DNA of 64,000 bases from Mycolicibacterium vulneris (GCF_002104765.1 NZ_NCXM01000020.1:59124-123123); one strand, 5' to 3'. Numbered from the stretch's first letter, positions 51,077 through 59,500 are shown. Notes: generated by a model from the letters alone, not told the origin. Translations and numbers: made by a program.

Positions 51077-51424
51077 ATGGCTAACGGTGAGATATTTGTC
51101 GTCGACCGTGTCATCACGCGCCCTGGTTGTGCCAGGGAATTTGTGGACACCTACCTCAACGAGTACGCCCCAGCCGCACGCGACCGAGGTATGACGCTGC
51201 GTAACGTCCTTGTCAGTCCGCCGATCTGGTTCGACGATCAATCCAACACCGTGACCGTCACCTGGTCACTACCCAGCCTGCAGGCCTGGTGGGAGATGAC
51301 GTGGCAGGGCCGGCCGGACCCCAACCTGGGGCCATGGTGGGAAGGCATCGGCGATCTCGTCGAGACGCGCGGACGCAGCGTGGCCGCCGCGGCCAACGAC
51401 GTCGATCGACTCTGCGATGTATAG
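51077..51424 (+). CDS. NIPSNAP/Dabb-like small protein
   Basis: A 115-residue protein with a ferredoxin-like alpha/beta barrel pattern: EIFVVDRVITRPGCAREFVD, then LRNVLVSPPIWFDDQSNTVT and WSLPSLQAWWEMTW. Such dimeric barrels often act on aromatic or steroid ring compounds or as monooxygenase partners. It starts at ATG (MANGE); the upstream TTG is not needed. Its stop lies within the start of the next gene (8-bp overlap). Function not recognised with certainty. Confidence 0.78.
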   Translation: MANGEIFVVDRVITRPGCAREFVDTYLNEYAPAARDRGMTLRNVLVSPPIWFDDQSNTVTVTWSLPSLQAWWEMTWQGRPDPNLGPWWEGIGDLVETRGRSVAAAANDVDRLCDV

Positions 51425-52040
51425 CGTGACCCGCCTGCTCGACGTCGCCGAGCAGGATCGCGAGCGCGTGCTGACCGCTGTGCGCGCCGTCGCCGCAACC
51501 ACCGGGGCGCAATGCCGACTCGCCGAGCCGACGCTGCCGGGCGGACGCAACGGCGGCGACGTCCTGGTGCACCTGCGCTTCGGTGCGGAAAGCCAATGGC
51601 ATTCCGCCGAGGCCGATTTCGCGGGACTGCTAAATGATCCCGCGATCATCGCCATCAATGGCGCCTGCTATTCAGGCGCGGCTTCCCGCACCAGCGCAAC
51701 CGGCACCGTCTATCGCACGCTGTTGCTGTGTGTGCTTCCCGGCACCGACGGCGGCACCATTGCCCGCTTCGAAGATGAGCTGCGCTTGATGCCCCGGTAT
51801 ATCAAGGCGATCACTGCCTGGCAGCTGAGCCGTGTCGAGCAAGCTGTCGGGACCCAAGAGTGGACCCACGTGTTCGAGCAGGAGTTCACCGACGTCGAAG
51901 GGCTGACGGGCGCGTACTTGATGCACCCGATCCACTGGGCCGTAGTGGACCGCTGGTTCGATCCCGAATGCCCCGAAGTCATCGTCCGGAATCCGGTGTG
52001 CCACAGCTTCTGCGCGATCACCGATCCGGTGCTGAGCTGA
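51417..52040 (+). CDS. Two-domain Dabb-type alpha/beta barrel protein
   Basis: A 207-residue protein with two ferredoxin-like halves. The first is RLLDVAEQDRERVLTAVRAV and VLVHLRFGAE. The second is the Dabb-like YRTLLLCVLPGTDGGTIARF and WTHVFEQEFTDVEGLTGAYL, then MHPIHWAVVDRWFDPECPEV. The C-terminal half matches the stress-responsive Dabb domain, whose function is often unknown or oxidoreductase-associated. The ATG overlaps the end of the preceding gene by 8 bp. Its stop is 7 bp from the convergent SDR. Confidence 0.82.
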   Translation: MYSVTRLLDVAEQDRERVLTAVRAVAATTGAQCRLAEPTLPGGRNGGDVLVHLRFGAESQWHSAEADFAGLLNDPAIIAINGACYSGAASRTSATGTVYRTLLLCVLPGTDGGTIARFEDELRLMPRYIKAITAWQLSRVEQAVGTQEWTHVFEQEFTDVEGLTGAYLMHPIHWAVVDRWFDPECPEVIVRNPVCHSFCAITDPVLS

Positions 52041-52046
52041 ATCCAG

Positions 52047-52934
52047 CTAGACCCCCGCCGGCAGGATGTTCGGGTTGGCCGTCGTCGGCGGCTCCAGCGC
52101 GGGTAGCTCGCCTTTGCCGTCCAGTGTGCGAACTTGCAACTGCTGCGACCACGGATAGTGCAGGCTGAATGCCACCAAGCCGGTGCGCTCAGCCGCGGAA
52201 AGGTGACACATTGCCAGCACTGTTTCGGCCAGGTATTCCACCGATTCGGTCGGAAACGAATTGGGAATCAACTGTGCGGCACCGGGTGTCCGAACCGCCG
52301 TCGATGGGCCCACGCAATTGACCGCGATGTTGGCATCTAGCAGTTCGGCCGCGACACCCTGGGTGAAGCGATGCAACGCGGCCTTCACGGACCCGTAGAT
52401 CACGTCGCCCGAAGTCTTGTTGTAGTCGCGGTACGGCCTCACCGGCGCCACACCGGTCACCGACCCGATGTTGACGATCCAGCCCGCGCCTTGCTTGCGC
52501 ATATGGGGCACTGCGGCTTTCGTCAAAACAAAAGGTGTGCGCAGGTAGTGCTCCACAGTACGGTCGAACGTCTCCAGACTCATCGCCTCGATCACCGAGT
52601 AGTCGGCGAAGCCCGCATTGTTGACCAGGATGTCGATACGGCCGGTGCGTTCGAGCACCCGGTCGATCAGACCAGCGCGGGCACCGTTGTCCTCGAGGTC
52701 GACGGCCAGCCCGAACGCCGATCCCCCTGCGTTCTCGATCAGGGCAATCGTCTCATCAATCGTTCCCGGCAGCACCGCAGCTAGTCCCGCCCGGGTGGAT
52801 CGCGAGGGTGTGTGGTTTCGCGCCGTCACCGCCACGGTGGCGCCCTCGGCAGCCAGTCGCTGCGCGATCGCCCGGCCAATCCCCCGGCTGCTGCCAGTGA
52901 CCAAGGCCGTTCGACCGGAGAGTAACTGGGTCAT
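52047..52934 (-). CDS. SDR oxidoreductase
   Basis: A 295-residue SDR. The glycine motif is TGSSRGIG, with VNNAGFADYS, the catalytic Ser in VNIGSVTG and YxxxK in VIYGSVKAALH. A longer-than-usual segment, ARNHTPSRSTRAGLAAVLPG, follows the second strand, and the C-terminal tail (TLDGKGELPALEPPTTANP) is extended. Its start overlaps the BVMO stop by 4 bp, so the BVMO-SDR pair is coupled, mirroring the BVMO-SDR-SDR unit at 42-46 kb. Substrate unknown. Confidence 0.92.
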   Translation of the reverse strand: MTQLLSGRTALVTGSSRGIGRAIAQRLAAEGATVAVTARNHTPSRSTRAGLAAVLPGTIDETIALIENAGGSAFGLAVDLEDNGARAGLIDRVLERTGRIDILVNNAGFADYSVIEAMSLETFDRTVEHYLRTPFVLTKAAVPHMRKQGAGWIVNIGSVTGVAPVRPYRDYNKTSGDVIYGSVKAALHRFTQGVAAELLDANIAVNCVGPSTAVRTPGAAQLIPNSFPTESVEYLAETVLAMCHLSAAERTGLVAFSLHYPWSQQLQVRTLDGKGELPALEPPTTANPNILPAGV

Positions 52935-54859
52935 CGCAACTCGAAGTGCTCTTCGATCGGTGCTCGGTGTTCATGCCAGAGGTCCACCAGCCGGTACGGA
53001 GTGGCCACTACGACCCGCCCCGAACCGGAGCGGTAATAAGTGTGCGCGTTCGGGGTGTGACACCACACCGTGTCGGCCATGGCCTCGTCGATGGCGGCCA
53101 CATAGTCGTCGTAGGCCTGTTGTGTGACCTCCATCGTCGTCGCGCCGCGCAGCGCCATCAGTTGCAGGCATTCGATGACGTAGTGCGACAGCACTTCCAT
53201 CGAGAAATTAGCGCCGGCTCCGTGACCGGGACTGTAGTTCGGGGCTGAGTTGATGAACAGGTTCGGAAAGCCCGGCACGGTGCCGCCGCGGTAGGCACGG
53301 GGGCTGTCACCCCACTCGTCGATGAGCCTCCGCCCGCCGCGGCCGCGAATATCGATGGTAGACAAGAAATCAAGGTGATACCCGGTGGCATAGATGATCA
53401 CGTCGAGATCGACCTGCCTACCGTCTTGCGTGACAATACCTTTGGCGTTGACCGCGGCCGGCTCACTGGCTTCCACATCGACGTGCTCACGGGTCAGAGC
53501 CTCGTAGTAACCACCTGGGTCACGGATAATCCGCTTGCCGTAAGGCGCAAAATCCGGCGTCACCTTCTTCGCCAGTTCAGTTCCCGAACCGAAAGTTGTG
53601 TTGATGTAGTCCATACACATACGCAAGAGCACGTCGTTCGCGGGCGAGATCGATAGATGCGTTTCCGCCCACTCCGGGTCACGCAGGATGACGGGATAGT
53701 TGTTGTCCGCCGTGCCCCAGTAGGACTTCAGCCTGTTCCATTTGGCGTAGTGCGGGACGTGACGGCCGAGATAACGGCGGTACTCGGGGACGTCGTCGGT
53801 CAGCCGCTTACGCGGCGCCACCCAGTGCGGCTGGCGCTGAAAGACTGTGAGGTGCTCGACTTCGTCCACACAGGCGTCAACAATTTGCACCGCTGTGCAA
53901 CCAGCACCGATGATCGCCACCCGCTTGCCCGCGAGGTTTAGAGATGCGTCCCACCGTGCGGAGTGAACGCTGGTGCCTGCGAACGTGTCCCGGCCCGGTA
54001 GCTCCGGCCAACGCGGCCGGTTGAGGTAACCCGCGGCGGTGATCACCACCCGCGAGCGAGTGACGTCATGCTTACCGTCGCGGTCAACCGAGTGGATCTG
54101 CCAATGAGCGCAGTCCTCATCCCACCGTAACGCCGTCACCTCGGTATCGAATCGTATGTGCTCACGCAGTCCGTACTTGTCGGCCAGCGCGACCAGATAG
54201 GCCTGGTACTCAGCGCCCTGCGGATAGTAGCTCGTCCATTCGGGATTCACCTCGCGCGACAGCGAGTAGTACGCCGAGGGAGTGTCGACTCCGATGCCGG
54301 GGTAGGTCGTGGTCAACCACGTCCCACCGACTTCGGCGTTGCGATCGAAGACTTCGTAGCCAACCCCGGCTTCGGCGGCCGCGAGCGCGGCGACGATGCC
54401 GGCGATGCCCGCACCGATGATCACCACATTCGTCGTTTCGGGGATCGGCACCGTTCGCGGCAGCGTCGGCCTTGAGAGTTGAAAGCCGCCCTGCTCGAGC
54501 AGCAGCGGAACGAACTCGTCGTCCACTTCCGATCCCAGAGCCAGCGGAAGCAAGCGCCTGAACAGCTCGGGGTCATCGATGGGCGGAGCACTCGCTTGCC
54601 GGCTCTCGACCAGAGCGGCAACCAGGGCGCCCACCAATTCCTCCGCGGTATCGTCATCGGTGACGCCGGCCCGCTCGGGGGGATCGGGGACGTGGGAAAT
54701 CTTAGGCCCGAACTTCTCGATCACAGACGAGTCGCCGGTCAGCTGAGCCAGGACCGCGACCAGCACGCCGGGGTCGGCCTGGCGAAGGTGCGCCCGCAGT
54801 TCCTCGACATCGAGCGCGGCCGAGCCGGGAGGCGACGTCGATTCGGTGGCGGAGGTCAT
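52931..54859 (-). CDS. Baeyer-Villiger monooxygenase with N-terminal extension
   Basis: A 642-residue class B monooxygenase. The first 145 residues are an extra helical domain (LDVEELRAHLRQADPGVLVA, VGALVAALVES). The FAD motif IIGAGIAGIVAALAAAEAG then appears, with GGTWLTTTYPGIGVDTPSAY, the fingerprint FAGTSVHSARWD with its His, and the NADPH motif IIGAGCTAVQIVD. Large BVMOs with this N-terminal domain form a known mycobacterial/rhodococcal group acting on ketones, including cyclic and steroid ketones. It is coupled to the SDR by a 4-bp overlap. Start ATG 54859. Confidence 0.93.
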   Translation of the reverse strand: MTSATESTSPPGSAALDVEELRAHLRQADPGVLVAVLAQLTGDSSVIEKFGPKISHVPDPPERAGVTDDDTAEELVGALVAALVESRQASAPPIDDPELFRRLLPLALGSEVDDEFVPLLLEQGGFQLSRPTLPRTVPIPETTNVVIIGAGIAGIVAALAAAEAGVGYEVFDRNAEVGGTWLTTTYPGIGVDTPSAYYSLSREVNPEWTSYYPQGAEYQAYLVALADKYGLREHIRFDTEVTALRWDEDCAHWQIHSVDRDGKHDVTRSRVVITAAGYLNRPRWPELPGRDTFAGTSVHSARWDASLNLAGKRVAIIGAGCTAVQIVDACVDEVEHLTVFQRQPHWVAPRKRLTDDVPEYRRYLGRHVPHYAKWNRLKSYWGTADNNYPVILRDPEWAETHLSISPANDVLLRMCMDYINTTFGSGTELAKKVTPDFAPYGKRIIRDPGGYYEALTREHVDVEASEPAAVNAKGIVTQDGRQVDLDVIIYATGYHLDFLSTIDIRGRGGRRLIDEWGDSPRAYRGGTVPGFPNLFINSAPNYSPGHGAGANFSMEVLSHYVIECLQLMALRGATTMEVTQQAYDDYVAAIDEAMADTVWCHTPNAHTYYRSGSGRVVVATPYRLVDLWHEHRAPIEEHFELR

Positions 54860-54998
54860 GGCACTCAGTATCGGAGCGGGTAAGCGGCTTGGGCACTGCT
54901 CTGTCTACTCAGCGGGAGATGAGAAGCTCCGTCTCGACTATCGCGGCCTACCCTCCGACGTATGCAACGCGTGCACCCCTCTGAACTCGATGCTGTGA

Positions 54999-55307
54999 TC
55001 GCATGTCCTTCTCACGTTCGCTGAGTTCGACGCTTTGGTGGACAGGACCGCAGCCGCCCTGCACGACAATGGCTTTGCGCCCGGCGACCGCATCGCCCTG
55101 CTGGCACACAACTGTTGGCAGTATGCGGTCCTGGTGTTCGCCACGGCGCGCGCCGGTGTGGTTTTGATGTTCACCGCTGAGGAGATCTCGTACATCCTCG
55201 GTCACAGCCGAGTCAGTGGATTCGTCGTCGAGGGCGCACCGCTCGCGGGCCGTGTTCCACTGACCGGGCATCCCGGTGGTTGCATGACCACACTGGGAGT
55301 TGACTGA
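54999..55307 (+). pseudogene. Acyl-CoA synthetase remnant (N-terminal fragment, internal deletion)
   Basis: A plus-strand frame opens after a TGA at 54996. It reads TFAEFDALVDRTAAALHDNG, then FAPGDRIALLAHNCWQYAVL, FATARAGVVLM and FTAEEISYILGHSRVSGFVV. This is the N-terminal segment of a FadD-type ligase. Between GVVLM and FTAEE the expected P-V-N residues are missing, and the frame ends after about 30 unrelated residues. The ATP-binding, hinge and C-terminal domains are all absent. It is a decayed gene in front of the SnoaL-like gene, with no start codon at its opening. Confidence 0.75.
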
Positions 55308-55311
55308 CGCC

Positions 55312-55791
55312 ATGAGCAACCACCTCACGCTGTCCGACCTGCAGGATTTTATCGCCGGGTTTTGGTACCACTACGACGAGGCGCACTACGACGAGCTTGC
55401 AGCACGCTACGCCGAGGACGTGCGCTACGTGACGCGAAGCGATTCGGGCACAAGCCCATTCGAGGAACTGATGTCGCCCGAATTGCATGGTCGCGCTGCC
55501 GTGATGGAATGGATGTCGGAACACCGCAAACAAAGTCCGTACCCGCTGCGCCACCACGCCACCAACGTGCACCGCACGGGTACCGATGGTGACATCACGC
55601 ACGCGCGGTTCTATATCTTCGTCAATCAGACCGCAAACTTCTTACCGTTCGCGGTTTCCAGCGGCGTAGCGAATGTCGGCGTGCGCCGCGGCGCCGACGG
55701 GCTGGAGTTCACCGAAATGGACATTGTTCTCGACACCACCAACTCGGTCTTGCTGTCCGAGCTCACCGCCGACAGCGCCGCTGGTTCGTGA
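55312..55791 (+). CDS. SnoaL-like / NTF2-fold protein
   Basis: A 159-residue protein. DLQDFIAGFWYHYDEAHYDE, RYAEDVRYVTRSDSG and HATNVHRTGTDGDITHARFY are followed by EMDIVLDTTNSVLL. The pattern matches SnoaL-like and ring-hydroxylating-dioxygenase beta-subunit-like folds. I chose ATG 55312 (MSNHLTLS). Its stop overlaps the GTG of the SDR next (GTGA), so it is coupled to it. Close SnoaL-SDR neighbours are common in mycobacterial catabolic clusters. Reaction unknown. Confidence 0.85.
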   Translation: MSNHLTLSDLQDFIAGFWYHYDEAHYDELAARYAEDVRYVTRSDSGTSPFEELMSPELHGRAAVMEWMSEHRKQSPYPLRHHATNVHRTGTDGDITHARFYIFVNQTANFLPFAVSSGVANVGVRRGADGLEFTEMDIVLDTTNSVLLSELTADSAAGS

Positions 55792-57614
55792 GCGCTCGCG
55801 AAACATTCTCTGGCGGCGTCGCCGTCATTACCGGCGCCGGCGCGGGCATCGGTGCCGGACTGGCTCGACACGCCAGCCGGTTGGGGATGACGGTGGTGCT
55901 GGCCGACATCGACGCCGACGCCGTCGCCGCGCTGCGCGACGAGATCTGCGTGGCGGGAGGGGCAGCGCTAGACGTTATGTGCGACGTTCGCGAACCCGAC
56001 GCCGTGCAGGCGCTCGCCGAGAAGACCTACCGCGATGTCGGTGCGGTACGACTACTGGTGAACAACGCGGGAGTCGAACAGTTCGGCTACCTGTGGGACA
56101 CACCCGTTCCCAACTGGAAGCGCGTCATCGACATAAACATCAGCGGTGTCTTCCACGGTGTGCGGGCCTTTCTCCCCAGAATGATGTCCACCGACGAGCA
56201 GGCGTGGGTGTGGAATTTGTCGTCGGTCGGCGGGGTGGTGTCAATTCCGTTGCAGGCGCCCTACATCGTGAGTAAGCACGCGGTATTGGCGTTGACCGAA
56301 TGTCTACATCTTGACGTTCAAACAGCCGGACACGGCCATCACATTCACGTCCAGGCCGTGCTGCCTGGTGCGGTGGTGTCCAACATTTTCGAGTCGGCCG
56401 GCGGTGTCGACGCCGACGACGCGAGCGACCGTGCTGCGGCAGAGTCTCAGCGGTCGGCGATGCTCGACATCAAGGCCGATGCCATGGATCCGCTCACCGC
56501 CGCCGAAGTGGTGTTCGAGCAGGCCGCCGAAGGGCGGTTCTATCTCCTCACACAACCCGAATTCGTGGGAAATGCGATGCTCGAGCGAGCCAACGTGCTT
56601 GCGGCACAGCGGCCACCAACGCTGCGCACCAGACGCCGCTTCGATCCCCCACTACTTCGATCCCCCACTACAATGAGCGTGCCGCCCCTTGACCCCGATG
56701 CCGCTGCCAGGGTGGCGTCCCTAGGCCCCGTCGCGCCGATGCGGCAACGAGGTCTTGCGGCGGTGCGCGATTCGCTTGAATCAACGCCACTGCCGCCGAT
56801 GCCGGACTTGGCCGAAGTGACCGATCACTGCATCACCGGCCCTGATGGCGAGCTTCCACTGCGCATCTACCGGCCGACCCGAGACGTCGATACGCCGGGA
56901 TTGGTCTATTTCCACGGTGGTGGCATGGTGCTGGGGTCCAACCATTCCTTCGAGCCGCTGGCCCGCAACCTCGCACAGTCGTCTGGTGCTACCATCGTCG
57001 CCGTCGAATACCGCCTGGCACCAGAAGCCCCACCGCCAGCACAGTTCGACGACGCGTTCAGCGCGACCGCATGGGTCGCCGCGAACGCAACCGAATTGCG
57101 GCTGGATCCAACGCGAATCGGGGTAATCGGCGACAGCGCGGGTGGCACGCTGGCCGCGGCAGTCGCCCTAGCTGCCCGTGACCGAGGCGGCCCGCCGTTG
57201 TTCTGCCAGGTGTTGTTGTACCCGGCTGTGGATAGAGATATGACGGTGCCATCGCTCGCGACTCTGGAATCGGCGCCCATGTTGAGCCTCGACGACATCC
57301 ATTACATGCACGGGCTGGCCGATGCGGGAACCGGGCCGCCCGATCATCCGTATCTCGTGCCGGCGTACGCCGCCAATCTGTCTCACCTCCCGCCGGCCAT
57401 CGTGGCGACCGCCGCGGTCGATCCGATCCGCGACTGGGGAGAACGGTACGCGGAGCGGTTGCGGGATGCCGGGGTGCAGACGACCGTCACTCGTTATCCC
57501 GGTGTGTACCACGGTTTTTTGATGCGTTCAGAATCGGTGGCGCGTGCCGGCCTCGCGCTGGCCGAGATCGGCGCGCTGCTCAGGGCGAAATTCGCGAATC
57601 CACTCCCGTTTTGA
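55788..57614 (+). CDS. SDR fused in frame to an HSL-type esterase
   Basis: A 608-residue continuous frame made of two enzymes. Residues 1 to about 290 are a classical SDR: TGAGAGIGAG, VNNAGVEQFG, the Ser in NLSSVGGVV, YxxxK in APYIVSKHAV. From about residue 296 an HSL-type esterase begins: HGGGMVLG, GDSAGGTLAA and final YPGVYHGFLM. The junction holds two tandem copies of a 16-bp sequence (56640-56671). With a single copy the SDR would end at a TGA overlapping the esterase ATG (ATGA), as normal neighbours do. The fusion is thus probably a recent frameshifting duplication. GTG start, overlapping the preceding stop. Confidence 0.88.
   Translation: MSARETFSGGVAVITGAGAGIGAGLARHASRLGMTVVLADIDADAVAALRDEICVAGGAALDVMCDVREPDAVQALAEKTYRDVGAVRLLVNNAGVEQFGYLWDTPVPNWKRVIDINISGVFHGVRAFLPRMMSTDEQAWVWNLSSVGGVVSIPLQAPYIVSKHAVLALTECLHLDVQTAGHGHHIHVQAVLPGAVVSNIFESAGGVDADDASDRAAAESQRSAMLDIKADAMDPLTAAEVVFEQAAEGRFYLLTQPEFVGNAMLERANVLAAQRPPTLRTRRRFDPPLLRSPTTMSVPPLDPDAAARVASLGPVAPMRQRGLAAVRDSLESTPLPPMPDLAEVTDHCITGPDGELPLRIYRPTRDVDTPGLVYFHGGGMVLGSNHSFEPLARNLAQSSGATIVAVEYRLAPEAPPPAQFDDAFSATAWVAANATELRLDPTRIGVIGDSAGGTLAAAVALAARDRGGPPLFCQVLLYPAVDRDMTVPSLATLESAPMLSLDDIHYMHGLADAGTGPPDHPYLVPAYAANLSHLPPAIVATAAVDPIRDWGERYAERLRDAGVQTTVTRYPGVYHGFLMRSESVARAGLALAEIGALLRAKFANPLPF
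56640..56671 (+). repeat. Tandem duplication of 16 bp
   Basis: ttcgatcccccactac occurs twice back-to-back (56640-56655, 56656-56671). Because 16 is not a multiple of three, the extra copy shifts the SDR frame past its expected stop (TGA at 56674-56676) and joins it to the esterase frame. Confidence 0.9.
56673..57614 (+). CDS. HSL-type esterase module with its own ATG
   Basis: If translated from its own ATG at 56673 the esterase would be 313 residues. It starts MSVPPLDPDAAARVA, with oxyanion HGGGMVLG, nucleophile GDSAGG, acid in VATAAVDPIRDWGER and His in YHGFLM. This is probably the ancestral gene start, overlapping the old SDR stop as ATGA. Whether the protein is now made separately, as a fusion, or both cannot be told from the sequence. 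It belongs to the same family as the esterase at 22632-23594. Confidence 0.6.
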   Translation: MSVPPLDPDAAARVASLGPVAPMRQRGLAAVRDSLESTPLPPMPDLAEVTDHCITGPDGELPLRIYRPTRDVDTPGLVYFHGGGMVLGSNHSFEPLARNLAQSSGATIVAVEYRLAPEAPPPAQFDDAFSATAWVAANATELRLDPTRIGVIGDSAGGTLAAAVALAARDRGGPPLFCQVLLYPAVDRDMTVPSLATLESAPMLSLDDIHYMHGLADAGTGPPDHPYLVPAYAANLSHLPPAIVATAAVDPIRDWGERYAERLRDAGVQTTVTRYPGVYHGFLMRSESVARAGLALAEIGALLRAKFANPLPF

Positions 57615-57776
57615 CGACCGGCACCGGAACATCGCGCGGGCGTGCCCGAGTCGCGACGAGGCCCGTCGAGTGGAATTTTCCTCCCAATCACCGGACATCA
57701 GTTGCTCGTTGCCGTCCTAACACGGCCAGGATCGATCGCAGCGACATGACCGAGTGTCACTCAGAAGGAGATCTCG

Positions 57777-58853
57777 ATGCTGACTGACGAGCGGCGGATG
57801 GAGTTGTCCGACATCCTGCGCCCCGCCGCACCGCCCCGGGAAATCAGCGATGTCTACACCGACGATCAGCGGAACCGGCTCCTCGACGTCGTACGCGCCG
57901 AAGGCCCGTGGAAGCTGATCATCGCGCAACACTTCGCATCCGCCGACGAACTGATCGCCACCATGAGTGGCGCCTTCCCCGGGGGGTTCACGCCGTCGCT
58001 GGACCTCTTCCTCACCCCGACGTTCCGCGGTTATTTGGCCAACTACGGCGCGGCGCTGTATCCGCAACTACATGATTGCTTCTATAACGCGCGATTCCTG
58101 AAGATGGCCAAGAGCTACTGGAACGCCGAGTACGCCAAACCACAGCTGATGCTGTTCAACATCAACGGGCCGTGCGCCAATCGCGATCCGGGGCACCTGG
58201 ATTCGCCAAGCTTCCGCGGCGTGCGGCACGAAAACGCGCCGACCTGGCTCACCAGTGTCATGGGCAAGTCGGGGCTTTTCAGGGATTACCTGATCAAAAT
58301 GGCGCAGGTAATCACCTGGTTTTCGCTGGATGGCGGTAGTGGATTCACCTACTGGCCGAACGGGCCACTCAAGGCGCCCAAGCGAGTCCTGCCGCCGATC
58401 AACAACCGCGGCGTCGTGGTGCAGAACGAAATGATGGTGCACCGCGGCGAGGCGAATGGCCCACTAGACCAACAGATTCCGGCCGGCTTGGCGTTCGACA
58501 CGGTGTTCACCGGCGATCCTGACGACCGCGACCACTGGCTGCTGAAGAACGGTGAAGACGTGATCGCGCGCCACCGCACGGACGAGCTGCGGTTCCTGGT
58601 GCACTGGTCGGCCGAGGTGTTCTCCGATTTCGACGAGCTGGAGAAGAACATGGAGGGCTCGGACGACCTGACCGCCGAGCGGGCCATCGACATGATGGTC
58701 GACGACCTCAACACCAGAGGGATCAGGATCGACATTCCCGGTGAACCGCTGCACGACGCGGCTTTCATCGGCGCGCTCAACGCCGCTTACGATCTGGGCG
58801 GACCCGCCGTCTATCCCGAAGAGGCGCCGATCAGCGCTTTCGAGCTCGCATGA
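57777..58853 (+). CDS. Possible non-haem iron oxygenase-like protein, family not recognised
   Basis: A 358-residue soluble protein with a GGAG ribosome site five bases before ATG. No family is certain. GHLDSPSFRG (H140, D142) and VHRGEANGP (H222) give an HxD...H pattern spaced like Fe(II)/2-oxoglutarate or phytanoyl-CoA-dioxygenase-type enzymes. Large aromatic segments (FTYWPNGPLKAP, LRFLVHWSAEVFSDF) fit a jelly-roll core. Its stop overlaps the ATG of the truncated SDR (ATGA), so it sits in one catabolic operon. It may hydroxylate a hydrophobic substrate (inference). Confidence 0.6.
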   Translation: MLTDERRMELSDILRPAAPPREISDVYTDDQRNRLLDVVRAEGPWKLIIAQHFASADELIATMSGAFPGGFTPSLDLFLTPTFRGYLANYGAALYPQLHDCFYNARFLKMAKSYWNAEYAKPQLMLFNINGPCANRDPGHLDSPSFRGVRHENAPTWLTSVMGKSGLFRDYLIKMAQVITWFSLDGGSGFTYWPNGPLKAPKRVLPPINNRGVVVQNEMMVHRGEANGPLDQQIPAGLAFDTVFTGDPDDRDHWLLKNGEDVIARHRTDELRFLVHWSAEVFSDFDELEKNMEGSDDLTAERAIDMMVDDLNTRGIRIDIPGEPLHDAAFIGALNAAYDLGGPAVYPEEAPISAFELA

Positions 58854-59242
58854 TTAAGGCATGCCCACTACAGCGTTTCGCGGACCGTCGTGTCATCGTC
58901 ACCGGTGCCGGTTCCGGGATCGGACAGGCCACCGTGGCGCGGATCCTCGACGAGGGTGCCACAGTCGTCGCGTACGACGCGTCCTCTGAGGGGCTGGCGC
59001 ACACCGCAACAGTTGCCGAAGAAGCCGGCACGGGCGCACGACTGACTACCGCCGTACTCGATGTCTCGTCGGAGGATGCCGTCGCGGCAGCGGTCAGCGC
59101 GGCCTTGGCCGAGCTCGGCGGCCTCGAGGTACTGGTCGGGGATCCCAGCGCGGTGGCATCAGTGATCGCCATGGTGGCTTCCGACGACGGCGCCTTCATC
59201 ACGGGCACTGAAATCCGCATCGATGGCGGCGCGCACGCCTGA
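58850..59242 (+). pseudogene. SDR with its catalytic centre deleted
   Basis: A 130-residue frame. The N-terminal half is a normal SDR: VIVTGAGSGIGQATVARILD, then DASSEGLAH and LDVSSEDAVAAAVSAAL up to LGGLEVLV. It then continues directly into the C-terminal motif SDDGAFITGTEIRIDGGAHA. About 110-120 residues carrying NNAG, the catalytic Ser, Tyr and Lys are missing, and the frame is kept across the break. It keeps an ATGA overlap with the preceding gene. It cannot work as a reductase; it may be a remnant or only bind NAD. Confidence 0.82.
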
Positions 59243-59269
59243 GGACGGCTGTCACTGTGAAAGTACGCA

Positions 59270-59500
59270 ATGAGATCGCGACTGACCGAGCAAGAACGCC
59301 GGGTGACGAGTATTTGCGATATCGACTTGATGTCATTGCCGCCACCGCCGTCGCGCGGTAGCCAGGGTGCAGCAATGCTAAGTCCAGCGGCGCGAGCGTT
59401 CAAGTGCTATGCACTTGCAGCGGCCGGAAATCTGTGTGACTCAGTCGAACTCACTGAGACGCTGCTATGCGACATGCCCGGAGAGCGGTGGCGCGAATGA
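59270..59500 (+). CDS. Short uncertain ORF before the thioesterase
   Basis: A 76-residue frame (MRSRLTEQERRVTSIC, then LSPAARAFKCYALAAAGNLC and SVELTETLLCDMPGERW). Its TGA overlaps the ATG of the next gene, which favours a real coupled gene. The protein has no recognisable domain and the start lacks a clear ribosome site. It may be a chance open frame. Confidence 0.35.
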   Translation: MRSRLTEQERRVTSICDIDLMSLPPPPSRGSQGAAMLSPAARAFKCYALAAAGNLCDSVELTETLLCDMPGERWRE

